NCBI GenBank assembly: GCA_037903355.1
Contig: JBAJFE010000029.1
Span: 62,001 to 126,000 of the forward strand
DNA: 64,000 bases
Direction: 5' to 3'
Origin: Trichuris trichiura
Lineage: Eukaryota > Nematoda > Enoplea > Trichinellida > Trichuridae
Shown here: positions 26,746 through 37,488 of the stretch, piece by piece
How the letters are laid out: every line of letters starts with the position of its first letter
How positions within the stretch are numbered: the first letter of the stretch is position 1
Notes under the pieces: model-generated
Told to the model about the DNA's origin: nothing
Databases searched by the model: none
Seen by the model: only the letters and a program-made list of their open reading frames with translations
Position numbers and translations under genes: made by a program

Positions 26746-27554
26746 ATGAGCAGTTGTCCTCAGTCGGCGCTACTATTACGAAAGCAGCTTGCAGGTTGCT
26801 TTTTCGTTGTTTTTTCTTTCATTTTTAAATTTTCCTTCTTATCAGAGTTGAAGAAGAAGCCGGTTGACGGCTTTTCCGCCGGCCTGGTGAATGACGAAGA
26901 CGTTTACCGTTGGGAAGTGCTGGTGATAGGACCTCCCGATACTCCGTAGTACGTTGACAGTTTTCCTAATAACCATCGTTGCAAAATATTATTCTTCCAG
27001 CGAAGGTGGCTTTTTTAAAGCGCATCTTGATTTTCCGCAGGATTATCCTTTAAGACCACCGAAGATGAGGTTCATTACCGAGTTATGGCATCCTAACAGT
27101 AAGAATTTTTCTGTTTTTGCCTGCGCATCATATATGCAAAGTAGTTTGTTCGTTTCTTTGTCTGTACAGCCGCTTCGCCGAAGTTGACTATTCAAAAAAA
27201 AGACTTATTCAAATTTTATTCCAGTTGACAAGGAGGGAAATGTTTGCATATCAATTCTGCACGATCCTGGCGATGACAAATACGGATATGAAAAAGCTTC
27301 GGAACGCTGGCTACCCATTCATACAGTTGAAAGCATCCTTTTATCTGTAATATCTCTGCTAGCCGATCCGAATGACCAGTCTCCTGCCAATGTGGACGCG
27401 GCGGTAAGTACTTCCTATTTCAGTTATTCGATTGTTCGAAGACGACTTGCTGACATTACGATATATTCAGAAACAGTGGAGAGAGAACTATCAAGAATTC
27501 AAACGGCGTGTTGCTAAGTGTGTCCGAAAAAGTCAGGAAGCTGCGGCTGATTAG
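26746..27554 (+). CDS. UBE2G1: Ubiquitin-conjugating enzyme E2 G1
   Basis: E2 enzyme that accepts ubiquitin from E1 on its active-site Cys and builds Lys48-type chains with partner E3 ligases. Five exons in phase: 26746-26794, 26846-26945, 27001-27098, 27225-27403 and 27471-27554, giving 169 residues against 170 in human. Start [20 protein letters not shown] aligns with the family N-terminus. The core has [32 protein letters not shown], and the catalytic Cys90 in [12 protein letters not shown], followed by the acidic-loop insertion [20 protein letters not shown] typical of the G/UBC7 subclass. One residue is missing near DTP-EGG compared with human LYEGG, depending on the acceptor chosen at 27000. 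The nematode counterpart is ubc-7. Confidence 0.96.
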
Positions 27555-28954
27555 ATGTCCGTCGAAAAGGTCGCACGAATACATTTGGGAATGACGTTTG
27601 CCTTGAATAATCGTCGTTTCAAATTTTGTTCAGTTTTACTTGCTACCTTAAACTTTTTCTTTGCATTTCAATTATCAGCCGTGCAGTAAACGTCGCAAAG
27701 CGTAAGAGGATAATCGGTGTCGCCTACTCGAAGTCTTTGCGGCAGTTGTTGTTGCTTTGCAGGGCGACTTTTAAAACTTGACGCTGAGACGGCTTAACTG
27801 CATGCAATTCGATTTTTAAAATCTTCACGCTTCTCTATTCCGACGATAACTAATCGAAACTAACTAACTAATCTATTCTGATACGAAAAATTACTTAAAA
27901 TCTTAACTCTGATAAGTTTTAATGGTTAATAAATGAACGATGGGATTAATAAACATGAAATTTCATCATTCCTTTTTTAGGCATGACTCCCGATAAAGCA
28001 GACTAATTACAAAGCGGTGAAATTTTCTTCGGATGCTGATATTTCATTCCAAAAGAATGTGCTTGAAATGTTGCGTTGCAAACTCTTTTACGAACAAGTT
28101 TGCTCTCAGTGACTACAACTAGAGCTATTTAAGCTAACCGATGACTAACTGAGACAGTTGCGCTCATTTCTTATTTTTCCAACGCTCTTATTTGACAAAC
28201 TCCTTTGTCATAAGTAAACAGGTGATAAGAAATACCAAAAAACGGTATCCAAAAATAGCAACAGCAAAATGAATTAGCAGGTAACTTGTAGCTGCACATT
28301 CCATGCAACTGTACTTAATTCGAAGGCTTTCTTAATGGTGGCACGTGAAAAAATAAGTTAAGCCGTGGGCGGTAGAAGCTTTTCCGCTCCGAAATCTGTA
28401 AGGTGATACGAAAAGATGGCAGTTGTATTACTTATCCTAAATAGGAATGCGCAAAGCTTTTTTGTACATTTTCGTCGACATATTTCTTTTAGCTAGCCAA
28501 GATTTTGCCTCCTCTCTGTCCTTCTGCGTCAAAAAGATGGATAGAGGACACAAACCTGCACATCACATAGATTACGATACTAGACCCATCAGGCTCGACA
28601 GCAAAATAATTAATGATTGTGTTGCTCTCTGTGGGCTGCGTTATACTTGAATAAACGTCTCTCCCACGCTTATATTTAGTATTTATTTAAAAAATTCAAT
28701 AAACTATTTCGTCTTCAGGTATTTCGGCAAAGCAAAGGATAATATGACATTGATAAAATACATCAGTCATTAACGTCGCTGGGATACGTGACGTTGCATT
28801 CTTTGGTTTGAAAAACTGCCAGATTGCGTCACTTTTCAAACGTTATCATGCTGCTAACTGGACGAAAAGCTTTTATACAAAGATTCTTTTGCTAAACAGC
28901 AGCTGCTTCTTTACAATAAGTTTAAAGCTTGTTAATCGACTGTTAAAACAGGTA
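27555..28954. other. Intergenic; nothing firm
   Basis: A polyadenylation-like AATAAA near 27930 may belong to UBE2G1. The 67-codon frame at 28447-28650 has a hydrophobic start but no support. Confidence 0.45.
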
Positions 28955-29200
28955 TTTTTAGCACTCCTGGATTTTGTCTCCCAAGTGCCCACACCGTCAT
29001 ACTGTATGTTTGCCGGCTATCTTGTCCTGCCCTTATCTAAGCTTAAGCCTAAACATAAGGTCTGTTTCTTGGCTTAGATTTGGGTAAGGGCAAAAAAGGG
29101 TGATTGGCCTGCTCCCAAACAAAGACGCAACAAGTTAAGAGCATGCTTGCCAGAAAGGAACCTGCATTTCTCAAACGGTGGAGCGGTTGGCTGAGAGACA
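28955..29200 (+). repeat. Dispersed repeat, copy 2
   Basis: Diverged same-strand copy of the repeat at 24745-24990, including CACCGTCATACTGTA, TCTTGGCTTAGATT, GCCAGAAAGGAACCTGCATT and GGAGCGGTTGG. Confidence 0.6.
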
Positions 29201-29548
29201 AGATCCACACACCTAACTATTATGGCGATCTTATTTCAAATTAATAGAAGCTTAATGCACCTAGATTTTTGAGAAAACGAAATGCATCATATCGTTCAAC
29301 AGATGCGCACAAAGCGGCGTTGTTCTGCCACGAAACTCGCTTGCAATTAACTAGGTCGCAACAATAATAGAAAACTGGTATTCTTTCTCCGACTAACCTC
29401 AGTTGCAGTAGCAATATTCAGTACTTTACGATTTTAGCGTACAGTCAAACTGATCAAAACAGCTGACGTAAAAAAACAAAAAAATATTATAGTAAATGAG
29501 ACGTTCTTGAACACGGGGTATTTCTTAACGGGGCAATGGATTTTCATC

Positions 29549-30018
29549 ACTACTTCATACGGTATGTGTTCTTGCCCGTTGATGGGTTCTGAAATTAAAC
29601 CGAAGCAAATGCCCTACCAACGGATGGATGAGCAATTATAAAGCAAAAATACAGAACAAGTACTTAAACAGTTCGGAGCTTTCGGGACTAACCTTGTCCC
29701 GTCGTCAGCGATGGTGGTAATGGTACTTTTACTCCGATTTTAAGGTATTTATAGGTACTGAGGGGGCGCCCGTCGGTATGGAACAACATGCCGTTTTACT
29801 GATAACAGATGTCCATATCGAGCTGACCTCCACCCCTTTGTCACGGTTAATGGACATGTTATTGCGAATGAACAGGGACTCCTTAATTTGCCTAAGGCGA
29901 AAATGGACCTCACGGCAAATGATGGACGGGTGCAGGTCACGTGAACATTGAGAGGAATGCTCAGCAGCCGCGGAGGTGTTCTTCGCTTTTTCCATGGCTT
30001 GTAAAGGGGGCATGGTTC
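29549..30018 (-). repeat. Left inverted arm of PLE-2 (partner 32271-32740)
   Basis: Minus-strand copy of the 3' end of the PLE ORF plus UTR. It still reads open for the last 94 codons (PPLQAMEKAKNTSAAAEHSS onward) down to a stop at 29729. About ten residue differences from the right arm show that the arms are not identical. The hammerhead-like core is present in both. Confidence 0.92.
29680..29708 (-). ncRNA. Hammerhead-like core in the PLE-2 left arm
   Basis: CTGACGA, GGGAC / GTCCC perfect stem, GAAA. The stem sequence differs from PLE-1 (GGGTC / GACCC) but pairing is kept, as expected for a structured RNA. Confidence 0.5.
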
Positions 30019-30097
30019 CGTGTGTTCACCCGTGTTCAAGATCATTCAATGTGCCTACGGTGCACCTCCCAACCAAGCCGCTAAGCAGCTGGAACAG

Positions 30098-32560
30098 ATG
30101 TCAATTAAGATCACATTGACCAAAGGTAAACTAAACTTTCTCCTACAGTGCCGTGACGCTGGTCTCCTCCCTAATTCCTTTCGAATAAGCTGGAACCACT
30201 CTCAGCATCCTAGGGTTGAAAGAATTCTACGGTCAACGGGTTTCCTCTTGCTACGTTCGACCATCCGAGAACACCGCCAAACTCTGGCACACCTCAGAGT
30301 TCTATTACGAGATATCTCCTCTTCTCTCGAAGCGACATTAGATCGTCGCACTTTCTCCCTGCTACAATTCCATACTCAAGAGGCTTGCACGGGTAGCAGA
30401 ATTGAACAGGATAAAGTGTTATCGAGAAAGTTGGAGAACCTTTACTGTAGCCAATCCTGGACCTTTACACGTTCCAGCAGACACAGGACGACGGTGGACA
30501 CCGACCTGAACAAGGTCGTTGTAAACCTCAGTTCTACTAGCCTCACACCATTAGAAAGTAACGTCCTCTCCAAAGGTCTCAACTTCGTTCCTACCCCTAA
30601 GACGGTGCCTTTCCTTGACGTCATAGCGTCAACAGAAATGAGCCTAACTAGGACGGAACCAAGTAAGGCGGATGAGATTAAAGGCGTCATTTCGGTTTCA
30701 TTGTGGCATATGGACAGATTTGTAAAGCATAATCTCAATCGCGTTGAGAGGGACGTAGTTAATAAGCTAAAAAAGAGGGAAGATCTAATTGTCACCAAGG
30801 CTGATAAAGGCAATGTAGTGGTGCTTTTGGACAAGATGCATTACGTGGACAAAATGTTGTCGTTATTAAACAGCACCAGTTACACGCCCATTCAGTCAGA
30901 TCCAACTCCACAGGCTAGGCTAGAGCTGAGGAACATCCTACAGTCCGTCGCAGAACTATCCAAGGAAAATACCATCACCTCCATCCGAAAAAGGTTGTAC
31001 TTCAAGAGTAACACCGTTTGCCCTCAGCTATACGGCCTTCCAAAAGTCCACAAACCTGGGGTACCTTTGAGACCAGTTGTATGCGGTGTAAACAGCGTCA
31101 CATCGCAACTGTGTGTTTACCTCAAAGGTATCATCCAGCCGTTGACCGGAGGAAGGGACTCTCACGTAACCAACCACAAAGACTTCTGCGCTTCCCTGCG
31201 CTCATACCACGTTTCTGAATCAGACTTCCTGGTAAGTTACGACGTGAAGGATCTCTTCACCTCCATTCCTATTTCACACACCCTCAGCAGACCAGAAACC
31301 CTATTGAACAATGACAACAGCTTAAGTGAGAGAACTAAGCTGTTTCCTTGTCAAATAGCAAAGTTAGTTTCGTTCTGTATGTGTGAAGGGAACTACTTCA
31401 GGTTTCAAGAAAGCTTCTTCCGACAGAATGAGGGAGCACCAATGGGCAGTCCACTTTCTCCGGTCCTCGCAGAGTTGCTCATGGAGCACCTAGAGGAAAT
31501 TGCCTTCGAAAGTTTGGACAACCATTGCACTCCCCGTCTGTTCAAGCGCTATGTAGATGATATTTTTGCCATTGTTAAAAAAGGAGAGGAGGAAGCTCTT
31601 TTGAAACACCTGAACTCGATCTTCCCGGGAAACATTTCCTTTACAATTGAAAAGGAAATAGGCAGGAAACTTCCCTTTCTGGATGTGTTGGTTCACCGAA
31701 ATGCCACGTCTTTAAAAACAACAGTATATAGGAAACCAACGCATTCGGACAGATACCTGCATTTCTCCTCACACCACCCCATGTCAGTAAAGAGGGGCAT
31801 AGTGACAGGGATGGTGGACCGCGCCATCGCAATCTGTGATCCAGAATTCCTGCATTCTGAATTACACCACATTGCGACGACGTTGGAGAAAAATGGCTAT
31901 CCCAAAACCTTCGTCTCCTCCACCATAGCGCGAAGGTTAAAACCAACCGACTCCTCCTCAACTACTGAGAGGGATCGTCTTCCAGTCCTCACCATTCCCT
32001 ACTACGTCGGCCTGGGGGAACACTTGCAACGTCTGGGTCACCAGTATGGCTTCCGCATTTTCTTCAAGTCTTCCCCCAACCATCGTTCCTTAGTGCGGAA
32101 TGATAAGATCAAGGTCCCATTCGAACAGAGACCTGGCGTCGTTTATGTGATTAATTGTGATTGCAACGCCCTATTTGACAGATTTAAAGAACACATGAAT
32201 GCGCTCAAGAGTTACCGAGCCGCGGAAGATGAACTGAATGGAATATACAGGATACGTCGGGGACGCCCTAGAACCGTGCCCCCTTTACAAGCTATGGAAA
32301 AAACGAAGAACACCTCCGCGGTTGCTGAGCATTCCTCTCAATGTTCACGTGACCTGCACCTGTCCATCATTTGCCGCGAGAGCCATTTTCGCCTTAGGCA
32401 AATAAAGGATTCCCTGTTCATTCGCAATAACATGTCCATTAACCGTGACAGAGGGGTGGAGGTCAGCTCGATATGGACATCTGTTATCAGTAAAACGGGA
32501 TGTTGTTCCATACCGACTGACGCCCCCTCAGTACCTATAAATACCTTAACATCGGAGTAA
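30098..32560 (+). CDS. PLE-2 reverse transcriptase with degenerate GIY-YIG domain
   Basis: Polyprotein for retrotransposition. The frame is open from 30005; the first in-frame ATG (30098) gives 820 residues. The N-terminal Penelope region includes LESNVLSKGLNFVPTPK. RT motifs: VTKADKGNVVVLLDK, LYGLPKVHKPGVPLRPVV, SYDVKDLFTSIPI, EGAPMGSPLSPVLAELLME, catalytic RYVDDIFAIV and the thumb segment KLPFLDVLVHRN. The C-terminal nuclease keeps PGVVYVINCDC and DRFKEHM but lacks the nine residues between them that carry VYIGETG in PLE-1, so the second catalytic tyrosine motif is gone. The RT looks intact while the endonuclease is probably inactive. Confidence 0.93.
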   Translation: MSIKITLTKGKLNFLLQCRDAGLLPNSFRISWNHSQHPRVERILRSTGFLLLRSTIREHRQTLAHLRVLLRDISSSLEATLDRRTFSLLQFHTQEACTGSRIEQDKVLSRKLENLYCSQSWTFTRSSRHRTTVDTDLNKVVVNLSSTSLTPLESNVLSKGLNFVPTPKTVPFLDVIASTEMSLTRTEPSKADEIKGVISVSLWHMDRFVKHNLNRVERDVVNKLKKREDLIVTKADKGNVVVLLDKMHYVDKMLSLLNSTSYTPIQSDPTPQARLELRNILQSVAELSKENTITSIRKRLYFKSNTVCPQLYGLPKVHKPGVPLRPVVCGVNSVTSQLCVYLKGIIQPLTGGRDSHVTNHKDFCASLRSYHVSESDFLVSYDVKDLFTSIPISHTLSRPETLLNNDNSLSERTKLFPCQIAKLVSFCMCEGNYFRFQESFFRQNEGAPMGSPLSPVLAELLMEHLEEIAFESLDNHCTPRLFKRYVDDIFAIVKKGEEEALLKHLNSIFPGNISFTIEKEIGRKLPFLDVLVHRNATSLKTTVYRKPTHSDRYLHFSSHHPMSVKRGIVTGMVDRAIAICDPEFLHSELHHIATTLEKNGYPKTFVSSTIARRLKPTDSSSTTERDRLPVLTIPYYVGLGEHLQRLGHQYGFRIFFKSSPNHRSLVRNDKIKVPFEQRPGVVYVINCDCNALFDRFKEHMNALKSYRAAEDELNGIYRIRRGRPRTVPPLQAMEKTKNTSAVAEHSSQCSRDLHLSIICRESHFRLRQIKDSLFIRNNMSINRDRGVEVSSIWTSVISKTGCCSIPTDAPSVPINTLTSE

Positions 32561-32580
32561 AAGTACCATTACCACCATCG

Positions 32581-32609
32581 CTGACGACGGGACAAGGTTA
32601 ATCCCGAAA
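32581..32609 (+). ncRNA. Hammerhead-like core in the PLE-2 right arm
   Basis: CTGACGA, GGGAC / ATCCC (one mismatch compared with the left arm), GAAA, directly after the ORF stop. Confidence 0.45.
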
Positions 32610-32754
32610 GCTCCGAACTGTTTAAGTACTTGTTCTGTATTTTTCCTTAATAATTGCTCATCCATCCGTTGGTAGGGCGTTTGCTTCGGTTTAATTTCAA
32701 AACCCATCAACGGGCAAGAACACATACTGTATGAAGTAGTGGTAAATGAGACGT

Positions 32755-34210
32755 CATTTAATGGCTGATTGGCTTCTAAGCGGTTGTTATTTCAATCTTT
32801 GCTTATTCGACTTGTTATTAAACTCGCAAACTTGCTTTTCGTTGATTCGCAGGTATTCTCCCGTTCTGTATACGGTAGTTGCGGCTTACGGTAAGCTTGA
32901 GATGTTTGCTGGCTTTTTCTCTTTTAAAGCATCTAAATGATTTAATCATCACGCCACGCTTTTCTGAATAAATTATATCGATATTTTTTCGCAAGTGATT
33001 GTAAAGTCTCTATGATGGGTAATAAACTCTTTGAAACCTTCCGCTTTGAGCTTCCGTTACTTCAAGCTGTCACTTTTTTTTCAGAAGCGCTGACCGTCTC
33101 GGTGAATTACTCGGTTGTGTGGGTAGGTCAACTTGATTTTGTCCACTAAATTGAAAATAGTTCAAGTGATGCTTCGCCATGCTAATATGAACGTTAAGAG
33201 ATCCGAACGAGCTCTTAACGTGATAACAACACGTGTCTGATAACGTGGCCATATTTCTGCATATTCGTTTGTGTTTTTCAAGCTTGACTATGTATTCTTC
33301 AGACTAACAAGAATTATTGAAATTTCAATTGGAAAAAGGGCTGTCAGAGCTTTAGAAGTGATCCTGCGATTTCGAGCAAGCGCACTTCGCATGCGTACCA
33401 GCAATGCTTTCCGACTTCGAATGCTGATACAACAGAATTTGTTGTTGTCGTCGTTGTGATATTTTGCTTTTACACGTTGGGACTAATTCCCGCGCCAAGT
33501 CCTCTTCGTAGGCTTATCTTCTCCTGCGTCTTCACGCCCTATTGTTCACGTGGCCATCAATGACATTTCTGCTTTTCATGCGATTAAATGTCATATTCTC
33601 AAAGCATGAAAAATATCAGTTGGCTTATCAACTTTTAAACAAGTTGCAAAGTGCTGCAAAAAAGTGTAAACTTAAAAACGCAAAGCTTATTCGGAATTGT
33701 TTATTTTCTGCTCCTGTTTATGTTTTTGGACATGGTCGCCTTCCGAGCTGAACAAGTACCGATTCTAGCAATTATTACAATAACAAAAGCCATAAAAGTC
33801 TGCTTATTAAGGTAAGCTTAATATTCAAATTTGCTATGCGCTAAACGGCATAACGACTGCCCGTTGTAGTTAGCAAAGCCTACATCAGCGCAGAAGTTTT
33901 ACAATATAAACAATCGACTTACAGTTTACAGTTTGCAGCCAGTACAGCTCAGCTCATGCTGACATGCTTATGTACTGCGCTCTTTGGCTAAATTAAAATG
34001 CATTTATAGCCATTTCATTTAAATATTCGTAAGATTTATTGCAATGTTTAATTATTAGCACCCGGATAAAGCAAGTATCAGCGACTGTTTGAGCTCGAAA
34101 ATGCACGAGCTAATTACGTAAGCTCAAATGCATTATATTGTACTGCCACGCAGGTTCATTTTTTAGATTACTGTAAGTGACGATTATTGTTTTCACCCTG
34201 TTATAATTTG
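32755..34210. other. Intergenic; nothing identified
   Basis: Short AT-rich frames only. It precedes the ESS2 start. Confidence 0.5.
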
Positions 34211-35820
34211 ATGGCTGGGATGGAATGTTCGGTTGGCAGCAGCAGAGAGTTGGCAATAATAAGCCCTGCAGGCAGACAGCGAAAGAAGAGAAAGCCTGTT
34301 ATTTTGGAGGAGGACGACTACATAGATAAGTTGGGTAAAATTATTCAGCGGGACTTCTTTCCCGACTTGGAAAAGCTGCGCACGCAGAATGAATACCTTT
34401 CCGCGTTGGAACGAAATGACATGGTTAAAATTAGGCAGCTGCAAATGCGATTCAGCGCCAGAAGAACGGATCAAACTGTTCCTGGCGATTTTGCAAGTGC
34501 CGGTCGGTCTTTGCAACGAAACACGTTTACCTGGACTCCGCGCACTTTGAACGAAGGTGAAGGCCCCGCGAAGAATGGTAGATTTACACCACCCCCTGAT
34601 CAATTATCAGAAAGATCGAAGGCTGGAAAGCCATCGCTGAAAAGAAGCAAAAGTTTGTACTAACTTTGTTATTCAAGCTATCTGAAGCGCTTGCGTTTTT
34701 TTCAGGCTTGGAAAACCTTAGCTTGGACAGATACCTGCAGAGGTACACAAGTGAAGATAATGCGTCGTTCGAAGAAATCATCGAAGCCCAAGAGGCAGAA
34801 ATGAGAAGGAAAAAGGCATGGATGTTCGACGCCGAAGAGGCTCATGCGTCAAAGCATACCAAGTCGCTTGCACTTTGTGGTGCCGACGAGCAGTTAATGC
34901 TGCCACCTCCTTCGAGCGCGAAAAGTTTAGACAATTGGACCTACAAAGCTAAGAATGCGGTTATGTTCGTTCCTGACGGTGAGTCTGAGGGATATTCAAA
35001 AAATTTTCGCTTTCCACTTCCGCTTAGGATGTTTTACGATTGCTTACTTGTTAGGCGTTGACTGGACCCCGGAGGAAATGGAGAAACGTGCAAAAATGAG
35101 CGAAAGGGTTATATGTCATAAAAATACTCGCTTGGAGGAGAATCCTTTCCCAGCGGACGCAGAGTCAACGAAGCAATCTTTGCCGGCAGATTTTGTACCA
35201 CAAATGGGGTTCAAGAATCCTCTTCAGCAATTCAGCTACGTGGTTACACCCTCTCCTGTACCAGGTGAATAAAGCTTAGGCTTTACTTAAAACTATTTTA
35301 ATTTGTTTAGGCTTATGCGAGTCTCCGTTAATGACTTGGGGCGAGATCGAAGGTAGCCCTTTCCGGTTGGACGGTGGAGATGCGCAGGTTCGAAGAACGC
35401 CTGGGCCTAATTTCAAGGTTTTTAAAAATTCGCTTATACTTTCTCATATTGTATTTTAATAGTACTGATTTATTAAGATTCCGGAAGTTCCCCTGAGGGA
35501 TCAATTGGCAATGTCAATGACAGACGAAATATCGAAAAAGTATCGTCGTCAAAAGAAGGCAGCGAAGGAAACAGCCGCTTCGTTAACGTGTGTTTTTCTA
35601 GTAACTTTATAAGGAAGGGTATTATTTAATACGGATTTTAAGGCCTAAGTTTGCCAGCGTTCGTTCGTCAGAGCGATTGGCTTCAATGTCACCTGCAGCT
35701 CAGCGTTTGGCATCTTCCAAGTTGGGAATTCGAGTGGCATCGGAAAAACGCTTTGGCGCTGCATTTTCCCCGGCCAGGTTGGCGCCGTTATTTCAAACGC
35801 AAGCTTTCGGTATTGAATGA
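34211..35820 (+). CDS. ESS2: ESS2 (DGCR14/ES2) spliceosome-associated protein
   Basis: Nuclear protein that associates with the spliceosomal C complex (established for the family). Exons in phase: 34211-34652, 34706-34978, 35055-35264, 35311-35417, 35478-35587 and 35643-35820; 439 residues. Landmarks: EEDDYIDKLGKIIQRDFFPD near the N-terminus, matching the IQRDFFPDVEKL signature; YTSEDNASFEEIIE; WTYKAKNAVMFVPDG; HKNTRLEENPF; VVTPSPVPG; SPLMTWGEIEGSPFRL; RRTPGPNFKIPEVP; and the terminal SLTPKFASV. The start is the ATG at 34211; the frame is open a little further up but from a TTG. Convergent with the minus-strand gene that ends at 36033. Confidence 0.95.
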
Positions 35821-36032
35821 ACTTGATTTTCAGTCCCGCATTGTACAAAGGAACAACGCCAAAACCTGCAACGCTGACGCCATCGACTCCTTTGGAATCT
35901 TCTTCGTCGATTGTCTCGTCACGGATAGTAAGAAAGAAGACGGCAGAGTATTCTTGAATTTGCCAATTACACCGCAATCGTTTTCTTATCTTGAATCCTT
36001 ATCTCGCAACAGACGCAGTTCAAAAATTCAAC

Positions 36033-36580
36033 CTATAAAATGTTCTTTAGGAATTCGTATCCGACTTGTCGGCGGTAAAAATTTACATTTTGCTGGGCAG
36101 CTTTGGTATAAGGCAAAGTGAGAAGCCACGCGGCATTGGAAGCTGCTTTTTGAAATATTGTAGGGCATTTAAAATGGCATTCCGTAAATGGTAGGCACGT
36201 TCTACATGGAAAGCGATCAAACGACGGGCAGCATATTGACGCACAACATTTTTGGCAGTTGCCAAAATTCAAATATCCGCGAGCCTAAGCGTAGAGCAGA
36301 CGTGTTAGAAAGGTTCCGCGTTACACCGACTTGAAGAACTCACCAATATAAATTGCCTTGCAATCATTATAGCAATGATCAAAAGGAAATATGCAAATAA
36401 GCAAATTCCAAGAATTGCCGAAAGAGGCAGTCCTTCTTGGTCGCTTTCCACTTGTTTGCTTTCATCGCTTGTCGACATATTGCTATTGCTTGTTGTACGA
36501 GCTAAAATCAAAACGTTGTTTAGTTTCCATAGCAACGATTCGAGTTTTGATAGTAATACATCGAATTTGCTTTTGTACAT
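36033..36580 (-). CDS. Small Cys-rich single-pass membrane protein, unrecognised
   Basis: Two exons in phase: 36344-36580 and 36033-36284, with a GTGAGT donor and a CTTAG acceptor; 162 residues from the ATG at 36580. Residues about 1-30 could form an amphipathic helix or coiled coil; then an acidic Ser-rich linker (SDESKQVESDQEG), a membrane segment (LPLSAILGICLFAYFLLIIA), and straight after it a Cys cluster with spacing C-x2-CC-x3-CC-x8-C-x2-C-x5-C-x3-C in NCQKCCASICCPSFDRFPC and the following residues. The tail has LLTLPYTK and a basic YRRQ. No signal peptide. The cluster could be palmitoylated if cytosolic, or disulfide- or metal-linked. It starts about 160 bp from PIGX on the opposite strand, suggesting a shared promoter. 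No family recognised. Confidence 0.6.
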
Positions 36581-36737
36581 GTCTGCCACTTTCGGCTTGC
36601 AAGTTAAATGTCTACCGCAGGGCCAAAAGTAATTTTAACACCGTTGTTAATTTGTTGGAACTCTTTGGCTTCTCGTTGCGGATAAATCTACTTAGTCGTA
36701 CCTGCATTTAGTTTACTGTACTTAACAACCCAAACCG

Positions 36738-37466
36738 ATGCGGCCATGCATTCCAGCTTTATTATTGCTGTTGTCCAGCTTGCATTCCATCTTTGCCGTT
36801 TTGGACATAGTAAATGTTGAACAAAGTTTCAAAATATCGTCAAAAGGTTTTCATGGACAAGCTTTCAACTGGTTGCGACTTTCTTTCGAACATCGCATGG
36901 CCAATTGCACGTTGGCCTATAAGCATAGCATTCCCTCTGGGGCTTACGTGGACGCAGGCGAATTGCCCGCCTCTCTCCTTAGCCGAATCTGGTTTGCTGA
37001 GGAATTTGACGTTGAAGCACCTGAATGGCGGTCGTCAGAACAAACTATGGTCATCTACAGCGAGCGTCGCATTATGAATTCTTTTAAATTTGAAGAAAGC
37101 TGGAATTTTCCAGTTCGATTGCGCTATCAACATCCTGTACCAGGTGGTGGTCATGCAACTGTACGCTTTAGATCACCGGATGTCCTTTTGCATTGCTTGG
37201 ATTCTTGGTTGGATGCAAACCTGCCTGTCACTAAGGTTCCATGCTTTTCTAACGCTCTTATTTCATCCGAAAGCTGCGCATACATTGTAATAGAACCCGA
37301 AGAGAAGACGTGGGCCGACGCTGTTGTTCCGAGAGGGAATTCAAATTTGAAATTCATATCTGCTTTTGCTACTGTCGTTTTGTATAGTTTCACCACGTTT
37401 GCGTTGTTAAAACACTTGTTTCCTCTTGCAAAGAACCGCTTGGATAGTTGGACTAAACTAGACTAA
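36738..37466 (+). CDS. PIGX: PIG-X, subunit of GPI mannosyltransferase I
   Basis: ER membrane partner that stabilises PIG-M, the enzyme adding the first mannose to the GPI anchor. Single exon, 242 residues. N-terminal signal peptide (LLLLLSSLHSIFA, about residues 9-21), lumenal PIG-X/PBN1 domain with IPSGAYVDAGELPASL, FDVEAPEW, VRLRYQHPVPGGGHATVRF and DVLLHC, then one C-terminal membrane segment (about residues 205-228, ISAFATVVLYSFTTFALL). Motif order and the sole C-terminal transmembrane helix agree with human PIGX. No introns, unlike most neighbours. Divergent from the Cys-rich membrane protein gene. Confidence 0.9.
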   Translation: MRPCIPALLLLLSSLHSIFAVLDIVNVEQSFKISSKGFHGQAFNWLRLSFEHRMANCTLAYKHSIPSGAYVDAGELPASLLSRIWFAEEFDVEAPEWRSSEQTMVIYSERRIMNSFKFEESWNFPVRLRYQHPVPGGGHATVRFRSPDVLLHCLDSWLDANLPVTKVPCFSNALISSESCAYIVIEPEEKTWADAVVPRGNSNLKFISAFATVVLYSFTTFALLKHLFPLAKNRLDSWTKLD

Positions 37467-37488
37467 CCGATAAAGATAGAATTTATGG

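Larger units (their letters stand above)
29492..32754 (+). mobile_element. Penelope-like element PLE-2 with target-site duplication and long inverted arms
   Basis: The 13-bp direct repeat GTAAATGAGACGT at 29492-29504 and 32742-32754 is the likely target-site duplication. The element has one long RT ORF on the plus strand. Its 3' terminal 470 bp (32271-32740) recurs inverted at the 5' side (29549-30018), so the two arms face each other. About 45 bp between the left duplication and the left arm have no partner. This architecture, an inverted 5'-truncated partial copy upstream of a complete copy, is known for Penelope elements. Confidence 0.9.

Noticed and set aside
35645..36121. Frames on both strands at the ESS2 3' end (110 and 156 codons)
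   Set aside because: They overlap the last ESS2 exon in other frames and the convergent 3' end of the minus-strand gene; phase and homology support ESS2.
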